Shown piece by piece: positions 1 to 5,791 of a stretch of DNA of 10,966 nt (position 1 is its first letter; the number at the start of each line of letters is the position of its first letter). Made by a program: the position numbers and the translations under genes. The stretch comes from Acidobacteriota bacterium (lineage in GTDB: Bacteria; Acidobacteriota; Terriglobia; UBA7540), in contig JAJYJL010000139.1 of assembly GCA_021789565.1 (NCBI GenBank), positions 1 to 10,966 of the forward strand, written 5' to 3'. The notes beneath the pieces are model-generated. The model did not search any database. It was not told where the DNA came from and worked only from the letters and a program-made list of their open reading frames with translations.

Positions 1-144
1 CCGAAAGAACTCACCATTGCCTCGGGTGAGCTTTCCGCCACGCTGAAGGTCAAACGCCCGGTGGTTGAAGAGCGCTACCGCGAGCTGATTGAAGAGCTTT
101 TCTCCCGCCGGCCCCCCACAACGCAGGAAGCCGCCACAAGGTAG
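1..144 (+). CDS. C-terminal end of AMP-forming (long-chain) acyl-CoA synthetase, partial
   Basis: Frame 1 is open from the first base to a TAG at 142-144 and encodes 47 residues. It begins PKELTIASGELSATLKVKR and continues VVEERYRELIEELF. Long-chain acyl-CoA synthetases (FadD/FAA type) end with a very similar segment: a Leu-Thr strand, then T-x-T-L-K-V-K-R, whose lysine is the adenylation-half catalytic Lys, then a helix containing Y-x-x-x-I. The enzyme family activates fatty acids to acyl-CoA through an acyl-AMP intermediate. The rest of the gene lies upstream of the window, so substrate range cannot be judged. The family call rests on the tail alone. The stop is followed by a 160-bp gap before the convergent DinB gene. 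Confidence 0.72.
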   Translation, partial: PKELTIASGELSATLKVKRPVVEERYRELIEELFSRRPPTTQEAATR

Positions 145-155
145 AGTAGCATCGG

Positions 156-183
156 CCCGGGAGAACGAGGCAAAGAACCCGGG
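156..183. terminator. CCCGGG dyad between convergent genes, possible terminator
   Basis: Two CCCGGG hexamers at 156-161 and 178-183 can pair as a 6-bp all-GC stem with a 16-nt purine-rich loop. The hairpin starts 12 bp after the acyl-CoA synthetase stop, where a transcription end between convergent genes would be expected. There is no T-tract, so intrinsic termination is doubtful. The rest of 145-304 shows no ORF or RNA gene. Confidence 0.22.
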
Positions 184-304
184 ACGCGTGCAGGCTTGCG
201 CATCCCTTGCCCTTGCCCAGCCGACGAGTGAGGTCGGGTTCGCGGCCCGCTCCTGCAACTCCAAACACGAAATCGGCGGCGGGCCACAAATCCAATATTC
301 CACT

Positions 305-826
305 TTATGCACGGGAGCTGGCAGTGACCGGTGCAGTGTCGGCCGTGGGGCCGTAGATCGACGGATTCCTGCCGCCCATGGGCCGCAGGTAGGTGCTGAG
401 CTGGCCGCGGTGGTGGACGGAGTGCTTCAACGCCATGGCCAGGAAGTTGATGGCGGGCATCTGGATCATGCCGAGCAGGTCAACGTTGGCCGTCAGCTTC
501 TCGGCAGTCAGGCCGCGCACGCGGTCAAGGGCTGCCGGAAGCATCTGCTTGTAACGGGCGATGGCGTCGACCGGACTCATGATTCCACAGGCGTCAGAAG
601 CGTCCGGCGGAGGTGTGAATTGCCCATCGGCGATGGAGTTTAGCATCCAGGGGTCCTCAAGTGTGATGTGCCGGACGAGTCCCAAGGCGTCCTTGGCCTT
701 TGGGTCCGGCTGGTAATCGAGATGGACCGTTGGGACGGCTTCAATCACGCGCAGAGTTGTCTGCATTTCGTATTCAAAATCGGCGATCAGAAAATCGGCC
801 ACTGCCTTGACATCATGGGTGCTCAT
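305..826 (-). CDS. DinB-family metal-binding protein
   Basis: The protein has 173 residues, the normal size for a DinB/YfiT-like four-helix-bundle protein. The metal triad of this fold is visible: His53 in helix 2 (VRHITLEDPWML), then His135 and His139 as an H-x3-H pair in KHSVHHRGQLSTYLRPMG. The tail PSIYGPTAD is also typical of the subfamily. Family members are cytoplasmic. Many are uncharacterised damage-inducible proteins, and some relatives are thiol transferases using bacillithiol or mycothiol; the substrate here is unknown. The ATG at 826 is supported by AAAAGGAG ending about 7 nt upstream. The gene lies 128 bp downstream of the MBL hydrolase on the same strand, which is too far to assume a shared transcript. 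No LexA box was recognised upstream. Confidence 0.9.
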   Translation of the reverse strand: MSTHDVKAVADFLIADFEYEMQTTLRVIEAVPTVHLDYQPDPKAKDALGLVRHITLEDPWMLNSIADGQFTPPPDASDACGIMSPVDAIARYKQMLPAALDRVRGLTAEKLTANVDLLGMIQMPAINFLAMALKHSVHHRGQLSTYLRPMGGRNPSIYGPTADTAPVTASSRA

Positions 827-931
827 TGAATTCTCCTTTTATGTTGATGAATTTTTAAGCCCTTTTGCCAGTGTGCGGAACGTCTAATCTACCACATGAC
901 GCGTTTGATACTCGGATGTGACTCATTGTGC

Positions 932-963
932 CCCGCTGCACCGGTAGCCGCCGGCTATGCGGG
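932..963 (-). terminator. nested inverted repeat at the end of the MBL gene
   Basis: An outer CCCGC/GCGGG pair (932-936 and 959-963) encloses an inner TAGCC-GCC-GGCTA hairpin (945-957), which contains the TAG stop of the MBL gene. It could act as a transcription terminator or 3'-end stabiliser before DinB. No T-tract follows on the minus strand, so termination is only a suggestion. Confidence 0.22.
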
Positions 964-1755
964 TTCGTGAGTCATCTTGCTCAACATCTCTTCGAGAGCG
1001 GCTTGATTGGGCCCGACGAACGGTTGAGCCTTCGGAACGGAGGCCAGCGATGCCAGCAATTTTTCCGTCATATTCCCCGGAGCGGGCGGCAGATGGCTGC
1101 TCAGTACCATTTTGGGCTGCATCTTGCGAATGACGTCGAGTTCTTTGGCGAAAATGCCCTCGTCCGCCTTGTGCAGCCAGGGCGAGTCTACCGTGGCCCA
1201 AAAGACCTGGCCGTGGCTCAAAACCTCGTCTGAGAGGTCGGCCGCGTTCTCGGGAACATCCGACAGAAGCGCTCCAAAGCAGTCGGAACTGAAAAGGATT
1301 GATGACTTGTCATCATAGAATCCCGTGGTGGAAGGGTTGTCGAACGCGGGAGGCCTGAACGCGGTGAGCGTGCGGTTGCCCGCGTTGATTTTTTCGCCGG
1401 AGTTGATGAGGTACACCCTGTCCAGCGGCAGCGGGGCAAACAGGCTCATAATGCCGACGCCGAGAAAGTTGGTGATCAACCGGATCTTCGGATTCTCAGA
1501 GAGCAACTGTTGCAGGCTGCCCATGTGGTCAAAGTCGGTGTGGGTCAGCCAGATCCATCGCAGGTCTGCGGGATCGATGACCCGCCGCAGGGCAGGCATG
1601 AACTCCGCGGTCTCTACGGCGGAGCCTGTGTCCACCAGAATCGGTTCCGATCCCTTGATGACAAACGCGTTGATGGGAACCATTCCGAAACCCGGAATCG
1701 GAAAGTTTGACGTGAGCACCTCGATATCCGGCGTAGCCTTGTGGGTGTAAATCAC
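955..1755 (-). CDS. metallo-beta-lactamase-fold hydrolase, flavodiiron-like (ODP-like) metal site
   Basis: This is a 266-residue MBL-fold protein with no signal peptide, so it is probably cytoplasmic. Visible landmarks are the strand ending L40-V-D-T-G, the metal motif L-T-H72-T-D74-F-D76-H77, a distal Asp158 in LFSSDCFGA, and a terminal His221 in SSHLPP. The order H-x-[DE]-x-D-H with SSDxFG resembles the oxygen-binding diiron domain of flavodiiron proteins more than class B lactamases (H-x-H-x-D-H). The expected third histidine, the H-W-P position of flavodiiron proteins, reads F-D139-N-P. There is no flavodoxin or rubredoxin domain, so it is not a full flavodiiron NO/O2 reductase. The start is GTG, chosen because AAGGAGGAG lies about 4 nt upstream. 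It is divergent from the sigma factor gene. Substrate is unknown. Confidence 0.85.
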   Translation of the reverse strand: MIYTHKATPDIEVLTSNFPIPGFGMVPINAFVIKGSEPILVDTGSAVETAEFMPALRRVIDPADLRWIWLTHTDFDHMGSLQQLLSENPKIRLITNFLGVGIMSLFAPLPLDRVYLINSGEKINAGNRTLTAFRPPAFDNPSTTGFYDDKSSILFSSDCFGALLSDVPENAADLSDEVLSHGQVFWATVDSPWLHKADEGIFAKELDVIRKMQPKMVLSSHLPPAPGNMTEKLLASLASVPKAQPFVGPNQAALEEMLSKMTHEPA

Positions 1756-1786
1756 TTTCTCCTCCTTGATGTCTTTTTTGCGAACA

Positions 1787-1813
1787 TTGTGGTTACCTTT
1801 GTTTGTGGTTACC
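1787..1813. repeat. two direct TTGTGGTTACC repeats in the divergent promoter region
   Basis: The 11-mer TTGTGGTTACC occurs exactly twice, at 1787-1797 and 1803-1813, with a 16-bp start-to-start period in the AT-rich spacer between the MBL gene and the sigma factor gene. GGTTACC is itself nearly palindromic. Paired short direct repeats beside a promoter are a common operator form; the binding protein is unknown. The second copy overlaps the proposed -35 box of the sigma gene. Confidence 0.45.
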
Positions 1814-1832
1814 CTTCTTTATTCTGTACAAT
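1803..1832 (+). promoter_or_regulatory. candidate sigma70-type promoter for the sigma factor operon
   Basis: TTGTGG (1803-1808) and TACAAT (1827-1832) are separated by 18 bp. The -10 box differs from consensus at one position and the -35 box matches only TTG. It points toward the sigma gene, whose ATG begins 65 nt beyond the -10 box. Its overlap with a direct-repeat copy would place a bound protein on the -35 element. This is a prediction by eye. Confidence 0.33.
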
Positions 1833-1854
1833 AGGTCCCGACTGATACCCAAAA

Positions 1855-1881
1855 GTGTAACGAGACATCCTGCCGTTACAC
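1855..1881. promoter_or_regulatory. perfect 8-bp inverted repeat upstream of the sigma gene
   Basis: GTGTAACG (1855-1862) and its exact reverse complement CGTTACAC (1874-1881) are separated by 11 nt, 15 bp upstream of the sigma ATG. It may be a dimeric operator or, if transcribed, a 5'-UTR hairpin next to a start that lacks a clear Shine-Dalgarno sequence. Both arms share the GTTAC core of the upstream direct repeats. Confidence 0.5.
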
Positions 1882-1896
1882 ATAAAAAGTGTGTTG

Positions 1897-2439
1897 ATGG
1901 AAATTGAACTGAATGATGCGGACCTGGTGCGGCAGATTGGTTCAGGAGGCGACCACGAAGCCGAAGCCGAGCTGTTCCGCCGGATGGCGCCGCGAATCCG
2001 GCTTTATGGCTTGCGCCACTTGCGGGACGAGCACGCCAGTGACGACCTCACGCAGCAGGTGCTGATGACCACGCTCGAGGCCCTGCGGGCCGGCCGCCTG
2101 CGGGAGCCGGACAAGCTCGCCTCATTTGTGCTGGGAACTTGCCGCATGACGGTGCTGGACCTGCGGCGCGGCGCGGAAAGAAAACAGCGCCTGCTGGAGC
2201 AGTACGCAGGTGAACTGCCCGTGGCTTCCCAGCCTGCCATAGCGCTTGACCACGAGTTGCTTCAGCGCTGCGTCCAGGGGCTGAAGGAGCGGGAGCGTAC
2301 GGTGGTGGTGATGAGTTTTTACGATGAAGGGACGGGCGCAGACGTCGCCAGCTTTCTGGGCATTTCCGAAGCCAACGTGCGGGTGATCCGGCATCGGGCG
2401 ATTCGCCAACTGCGCCTGTGTATGGGGGTGGCAGTATGA
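1897..2439 (+). CDS. ECF-type RNA polymerase sigma factor
   Basis: This 180-residue protein has the two-domain layout of sigma70 group 4 (ECF) factors. Region 2 covers about residues 21-92 and contains A-S-D-D-L-T-Q-Q-V-L, the conserved D-L-x-Q-x-x-L core-binding/-10 helix. Region 4 covers about 119-174 and contains a helix-turn-helix, ADVASFLGISEANVRVIRHR, for -35 recognition. Regions 1.1 and 3 are absent, as usual for this group. The start is uncertain: GTG at 1891 and ATG at 1897 are in frame, and neither has a clear Shine-Dalgarno. ATG was preferred. The stop overlaps the start of the zinc-finger gene (ATGA), implying translational coupling and a sigma/partner relationship. The regulon and inducing signal cannot be read from the sequence. 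Confidence 0.9.
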   Translation: MEIELNDADLVRQIGSGGDHEAEAELFRRMAPRIRLYGLRHLRDEHASDDLTQQVLMTTLEALRAGRLREPDKLASFVLGTCRMTVLDLRRGAERKQRLLEQYAGELPVASQPAIALDHELLQRCVQGLKERERTVVVMSFYDEGTGADVASFLGISEANVRVIRHRAIRQLRLCMGVAV

Positions 2440-3041
2440 GCGGGAACGTCCACCACTCGGCAAAATGCACAAAGCCCATTGACGCAGCCGTCCTGGCGGA
2501 TTACTGGCTGGCTGTGCTGCCCGAGGCCGAGGAAGAAGTTGTCGAGGAGCACCTTTTCCAGTGCGATGAATGCGGTGCAAAACTGCGCGAGGTCATCTCC
2601 CTGGCCGATGGACTGCGCGACCTGGCGCGCGGGGGAAGCCTGCGTATGGTGGTGAGTGACGAGTTCCTCAAGCGCGCCGCAGAAGAAGGCCTGCGGGTGC
2701 GTGAGTACGCTCCTCCGGCTGGAGGCAGCGTGCAATGTACGGTGAGCGCCGAAGACGACATCCTGATTGGGCGCCTTGCAGCGGATTTGAAAGGCACCCG
2801 CCGTGTCGATCTCTCCTTTTCAGATGAGCAAGGGACAGAACAACTCCGGCTGCGGGATATCCCGGTCAATCCTTCTGCAGGCGGCGTCATCGTGCAGGAG
2901 TCAATTACGTTCGCGAAAGCCGCGCCGACCAGCAAAATGATCATGCGCCTGCTGAATGTGGATGAGGCCGGTGGCGAACAATTACTGGGTGAATACACCT
3001 TCAACCACACACGCTCACTTCCCGGCCCGGGCGCCTGGTAG
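2436..3041 (+). CDS. soluble zinc-finger (zf-HC2-like) anti-sigma-type partner protein
   Basis: The protein has 201 residues. Residues 14-50 resemble an anti-sigma zinc finger: ADYWLAVLPEAEEEVVEEH39 followed by L-F-Q-C43-D-E-C46, giving the H-x3-C-x2-C signature; Cys11, His6 or His7 could supply the fourth ligand. Such domains hold a cognate ECF sigma factor inactive. No hydrophobic transmembrane segment is visible, unlike most membrane-spanning anti-sigma factors. Residues 75-201 form a hydrophilic, probably beta-rich domain (QCTVSAEDD, RRVDLSFSDE, VIVQESITF) that I do not recognise and that may be the sensor. The ATG at 2436 overlaps the sigma stop and is preceded by GGGGGTGG; a GTG at 2418 would add six residues. 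Whether it inhibits or assists the sigma factor is inferred from position and finger motif. Confidence 0.78.
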   Translation: MSGNVHHSAKCTKPIDAAVLADYWLAVLPEAEEEVVEEHLFQCDECGAKLREVISLADGLRDLARGGSLRMVVSDEFLKRAAEEGLRVREYAPPAGGSVQCTVSAEDDILIGRLAADLKGTRRVDLSFSDEQGTEQLRLRDIPVNPSAGGVIVQESITFAKAAPTSKMIMRLLNVDEAGGEQLLGEYTFNHTRSLPGPGAW

Positions 3042-3050
3042 GCGCTTGGG
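3026..3050 (+). terminator. strong GC hairpin spanning the stop codon of the zinc-finger gene
   Basis: CCCGGGCGCC (3026-3035) pairs with GGCGCTTGGG (3041-3050) through ten base pairs, two of them G-U, leaving a 5-nt loop TGGTA. The stop TAG at 3039-3041 lies at the loop and 3' arm. No T-tract follows, so it may stabilise or terminate the sigma operon transcript rather than act as a classical intrinsic terminator. Confidence 0.35.
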
Positions 3051-3543
3051 CGTACCCGCCGGTGACCTCTCTGCCAGAATCCATTAAATGCCCCTCAACC
3101 CCCATAGCATCGTCTCCGACTGCTTGTTCAGTGGGGGAAAGGGGCGTCTGCGAAGATGGGTGATCCAGGGATTTTGCGGCCTGGCGGCAAATGCCGGATG
3201 TGCGGGGTCATCGCTGCATCTGGAAGACGAAGGCCGGACTGCAGAGGTCAACCTCAAAGCTGCGAATGCGTCATGAAGCCCTTGGATTTGCCGATGGGAA
3301 AGCGAGGGCCCGCGGGGCTGGGGACGGCGGGGTTGGGCGTGGCCGGCGTGAAGAAGCAGCCGGCGATGGCTTGAAAAGCTCAGGCAGCAGCGAGCCGCAG
3401 CCCGGTGCCTGATGATCTGCGTTTAGTACTTGCGTGCTATGGCATTGTTCTCCGCCCGGTGGTGAAATGGGCTTGAAGACAGATGGGTGTTAAGCGGCCG
3501 GAGAGACACCAGCCGAATGCCAAAATAGAGAAAAGGGTGCGTT
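3042..3543. other. 502-bp stretch without a convincing gene
   Basis: Short plus-strand frames exist, such as 62 codons from 3088 and 72 from 3156, but they lack a ribosome binding site, overlap each other and match nothing I recognise. Structural items seen are GAGGT-CA-ACCTC at 3244-3255 and a 7-bp stem TCAGGCA/TGCCTGA (3380-3386 and 3406-3412) enclosing a 19-nt GC-rich loop. No tRNA, riboswitch or mobile element was recognised. It may hold the leader of the small membrane protein gene or a decayed gene. Confidence 0.4.
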
Positions 3544-3750
3544 ATGTTTATGGTGGGTCCCGGGATGCAACGAATCTATGAACTTTTGGCTCTTGTGGTT
3601 GCGCTCTATTTTCCTATTGCCCTGCTGACGTGGCTGGTGATTGACAAATTCATTGCAGCCAGCGACGCCAAGGGCCAGGTTGTGGGGCATCCGCGGGGCC
3701 ATGGCGGCCGGCGCAGCGTGTTTCCTGACCGCTCACGTCCGGGCGCGTAA
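3544..3750 (+). CDS. small single-pass membrane protein, uncharacterised
   Basis: This ORF encodes 68 residues. Residues 11-34 (IYELLALVVALYF, PIALLTWLVI) form one long hydrophobic segment fit to span the membrane, followed by D-K-F and a hydrophilic, Gly/Arg/His-rich tail of about 30 residues. AAAAGGG ends about 7 nt before the ATG, a usable ribosome binding site. The frame is isolated: 502 bp of non-coding sequence lies before it and 325 bp after. I recognise no family. The argument that it is real rests on the clean transmembrane pattern and the ribosome binding site. It could still be a chance ORF. Confidence 0.45.
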   Translation: MFMVGPGMQRIYELLALVVALYFPIALLTWLVIDKFIAASDAKGQVVGHPRGHGGRRSVFPDRSRPGA

Positions 3751-4075
3751 ATAGCCTCGCAACCAGGGCGCCGAGTCTTCCGGATCCCTCTGTGTCCGGC
3801 TTCGGAGTTCCTGTGTTTCTCCCTTTTTCCTTCCCTTGCAGTTCCTCCTTTCACTGAAGTTCGGGGCGTCCGTACAGCCGGAGAAACTCATCCGCCCGCT
3901 CAAAACGGACGAGCGAGAATCTTCGCCGTGGTGCCCCTTTGAGCCGGCGGGTACGTGCCGGCGGGTACGTTGTCTCACGCAGGAGAGTGTGTTAAGAATA
4001 ATACAAGCCGGCAGGGGCAGCCTGATTTCGTAATTCGGGAATCCGGGTCATTGCCCAGGCCGGGATTCACGCTGG
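3751..4075. other. 325-bp intergenic stretch with pyrimidine run and tandem repeat
   Basis: No credible gene is visible. Contents are an uninterrupted 22-nt pyrimidine run at 3816-3837, a 14-bp perfect tandem duplication at 3943-3970, and an AT-rich patch around 3991-4005 preceded by TTGTCT (3970-3975), which may be a weak promoter for the downstream zinc-ribbon gene. Overlapping short frames on both strands look like chance. Confidence 0.4.
3943..3970. repeat. perfect 14-bp tandem duplication
   Basis: The unit GCCGGCGGGTACGT occurs twice with no gap (3943-3956 and 3957-3970). The unit contains the palindromes GCCGGC and GTAC. It is probably a slippage duplication in non-coding DNA; a protein-binding role upstream of the zinc-ribbon gene is possible but unsupported. 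Confidence 0.85.
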
Positions 4076-4600
4076 ATGACTGGGCAAACAAGGAGGCAGG
4101 CTACGGCAAGCTGCGCAAAATGTGGAGCGTCGGTGGCAGCCGGCGCGGTTTACTGCAGTTCGTGCGGGTCGCCGGTGAGCGCAGGGACGCCCGCCGGAGC
4201 CGGAGCCCCGCAGCCCGGGAGGAAGTCGAGCATGGAAATGCCGGGGATTGCCTACAATGTTGCGGGGCTGCTCTGTTACATCCTCTGGCCGGTTGCCTGC
4301 GTTTTGTTCCTGCTCATTGGACCGTATAACAGGAACCGGTTTGTGCGCTTCCATGCTTTTCAGGCGATTTTTCTGGGACTGGCAGGAATCGTCGTGGGTA
4401 TCGCTCTGCAGATTATGACTTCGATCCTGGCCCTGATTCCCATCATCGGGTGGATTGCTGGCGGCCTGATATGGATTGCCTTTGGAATGACCCTGTTGAT
4501 TCTGGTTATTATGCTGATGTATAAGGCCTATAACGGCGAGCAGTACGGTGTTGCGGTGATCGGAAACCTGGCAAGGCAGCAGTCGGAGAAGGTGGCGTAG
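4076..4600 (+). CDS. zinc-ribbon plus DUF4870 membrane protein
   Basis: The protein has 174 residues. At the N terminus a treble-clef/zinc-ribbon unit is formed by C13-A-K-C16 and C27-S-S-C30. A flexible Ala/Gly/Pro linker (about 33-50) leads to a DUF4870-type domain. That domain has hydrophobic segments at about 58-81, 97-122 and 126-149, the conserved RFVRFHAFQA (88-97) between the first two, and KAYNGEQY (150-157) after the last, ending IGNLA. DUF4870 has no established biochemical role; the ribbon is probably cytoplasmic and may bind another molecule. The ATG at 4076 lacks a good ribosome binding site. An AGGAGG at 4090-4095 lies inside the ORF, but no standard start codon follows at proper spacing before the first cysteine pair. 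The gene stands alone. Confidence 0.82.
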   Translation: MTGQTRRQATASCAKCGASVAAGAVYCSSCGSPVSAGTPAGAGAPQPGRKSSMEMPGIAYNVAGLLCYILWPVACVLFLLIGPYNRNRFVRFHAFQAIFLGLAGIVVGIALQIMTSILALIPIIGWIAGGLIWIAFGMTLLILVIMLMYKAYNGEQYGVAVIGNLARQQSEKVA

Positions 4601-4688
4601 CTCTTCGCCGCGGCGCTCCCGGGGCCTGTTTTGCGGAGAAGGGCGCGGCGGTCGTTGGGGTTACTGTCGCCTCCTGACCGATTTTCTC

Positions 4689-4717
4689 TTGACAATTTCC
4701 CCTCAGCAGAGCAATTT
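4689..4717 (+). promoter_or_regulatory. consensus -35 box upstream of the DHH gene
   Basis: TTGACA at 4689-4694 is a perfect -35 hexamer in a locally AT-rich spacer. Seventeen bases downstream is CAATTT, a poor -10. An AATTT-AGC-AAATT inverted repeat at 4713-4725 overlaps the -10 position and could be an operator. The promoter call rests mainly on the -35 box and on position 67-95 bp upstream of the DHH start. Confidence 0.3.
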
Positions 4718-4783
4718 AGCAAATTCTACAGAATGACCTGCGCCTCTCCCACTGTGGGGCAGCGGGGCATCGATATTTACAAA

Positions 4784-5392
4784 ATGAAAGTTCGCGTCTG
4801 TTTTCATAACCGGTGTTTTGACGGCGCCTGCTCGGCAGCGGTGTTCTCGCGCTTCTACCGCGAGGTGGTAGATCCGCACGCGGAATTTATGTATCACGGG
4901 CTTCTCCATCGCGCGGGCCAGCTTTTTGATGAGGAGATGTTTGACGGAGATGAGAACGTTATTGTCGATTTCAAGTATTCCAGTTCGCCCCGCATGACCT
5001 GGTGGTTTGATCATCACCAGAGCGCCTTCCTGACGCCGGCGGATGCTGAACACTTCCAGCAGGACCGGAGTGGGAAGAAGTTTTACGACCCCTCCTTCCG
5101 CTCCTGTACAAAGTTCATCTCCCACATTGCGGCAATGAAATTCAATTTCTGCACCCCGGACTTGGAAGAGGTTATTCACTGGGCGGATATTATCGACGGC
5201 GCTCAGTATCCTGACCCGAAGACCGCGGTCGAAATGCGCGATCCCGCCACGCGGATCACCTTGGTGATTGAAGGCGCGCCCTCGAACGATTTTGTGGCCG
5301 GGCTGATTCCCGATCTACTTTCCATGCCGCTGGCGGAAGTTGCCGCCCTGCCGCGCGGCAGGAGTTTGGGCGGTTGTACGACCAGCACCTGA
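4784..5392 (+). CDS. DHH-family phosphoesterase, N-terminal part (gene broken by frameshift)
   Basis: This frame carries the catalytic DHH domain. Motif I is FHNRCFD13GACSAA, motif II VIVD62FKY, motif III WWFD76-H77-H78-Q, and a probable motif IV is HWAD136IIDG. DHH/DHHA1 enzymes of the NrnA type hydrolyse short oligonucleotides, pAp or cyclic dinucleotides using Mn2+ held by these Asp and His residues. Motif I lacks the usual second Asp (D-x-D reads D-G-A), so the metal site is unusual. True homology ends around residue 190 (AEVAALPRG). The frame then reads about a dozen unrelated residues to a TGA, while the missing C-terminal domain continues in the -1 frame. ATG 4784 starts just before the first beta strand (MKVRVCFH); an upstream in-frame ATG at 4733 is less likely. 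No strong ribosome binding site is seen. Confidence 0.78.
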   Translation: MKVRVCFHNRCFDGACSAAVFSRFYREVVDPHAEFMYHGLLHRAGQLFDEEMFDGDENVIVDFKYSSSPRMTWWFDHHQSAFLTPADAEHFQQDRSGKKFYDPSFRSCTKFISHIAAMKFNFCTPDLEEVIHWADIIDGAQYPDPKTAVEMRDPATRITLVIEGAPSNDFVAGLIPDLLSMPLAEVAALPRGRSLGGCTTST

Positions 5393-5742
5393 AGACCATT
5401 GACATCATTCGGGACCGCGCGGTGCTCAGCCAGGGTGTCGTTTTCCTCGACCTTGTTGACCAGGGTTTTGAGGGTTTCAACAAGTTCGTTCCTTACTATC
5501 TGTTTCCTGAATCGGTCTATAACGTGGCCCTCAGCCGTTCCCGCGAGCGGATTAAAGTGGCGGTGGGAAGCAATCCCTGGAACCCCACTCCCAAGGACGC
5601 CAACCTGGCCAGCATTTGTGAAAGATTTGGCGGAGGCGGCCATGCCAAGGTTGCCGCCATATCTCTTCCACCCGATGACCTTGATCAGGGCCGCGCCATC
5701 GCCGGCGAGATCGTTCAGGAACTTCGGTCCTCACTCCAGTAA
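5374..5742 (+). CDS. DHH-family phosphoesterase, C-terminal DHHA1 part (after frameshift)
   Basis: This frame continues the preceding gene after a one-base frame change. Homologous-looking sequence begins near 5359 (QEFGRLYDQHLKTIDIIRDR), and the DHHA1 signature ERFGGGGHAKVAA lies near 5620-5660. DHHA1 is the substrate-binding half of NrnA-like enzymes, and its GGGHxxAA loop contacts the nucleotide or phosphate. The listed start is the in-frame TTG at 5374; AGGAG at 5360-5364 sits 9 nt upstream, so internal re-initiation is formally possible. It overlaps the N-terminal frame by 19 nt. If joined, the product would be about 319 residues, a normal length for a DHH-DHHA1 protein. The simplest reading is one gene with a one-base deletion, either real or a sequencing error. 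Confidence 0.72.
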   Translation: MYDQHLKTIDIIRDRAVLSQGVVFLDLVDQGFEGFNKFVPYYLFPESVYNVALSRSRERIKVAVGSNPWNPTPKDANLASICERFGGGGHAKVAAISLPPDDLDQGRAIAGEIVQELRSSLQ

Positions 5743-5791
5743 AATAGGGAGGTATCGACTCTGCATCTGCGCCCTGTCAAATTTGCGGGTA

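Noticed and set aside
89..643. 184-codon plus-strand frame opposite DinB
   Set aside because: It is antisense to DinB, whose metal motifs and ribosome binding site are clear; the composition looks like a shadow frame.
1856..1881. ECF-type promoter reading TGTAAC...CGTTA for sigma auto-regulation
   Set aside because: The spacing between the blocks is 12 nt, shorter than the roughly 16 nt typical of ECF promoters; the symmetry is better explained as an inverted repeat.
3088..3412. Three overlapping plus-strand frames (62-73 codons) in the gap after the zinc-finger gene, one with C-R-M-C
   Set aside because: They overlap in different frames, lack ribosome binding sites and show no recognisable domain; a single C-x2-C is not evidence.
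3816..3845. Polypyrimidine run followed by TTGCAG, resembling a eukaryotic splice acceptor
   Set aside because: The gene content and ribosome binding sites are bacterial, so the resemblance is chance.
5340..5375. Programmed -1 ribosomal frameshift in the DHH gene
   Set aside because: No canonical slippery heptamer or convincing downstream pseudoknot was seen; a one-base deletion is simpler, though a conserved split was not excluded.
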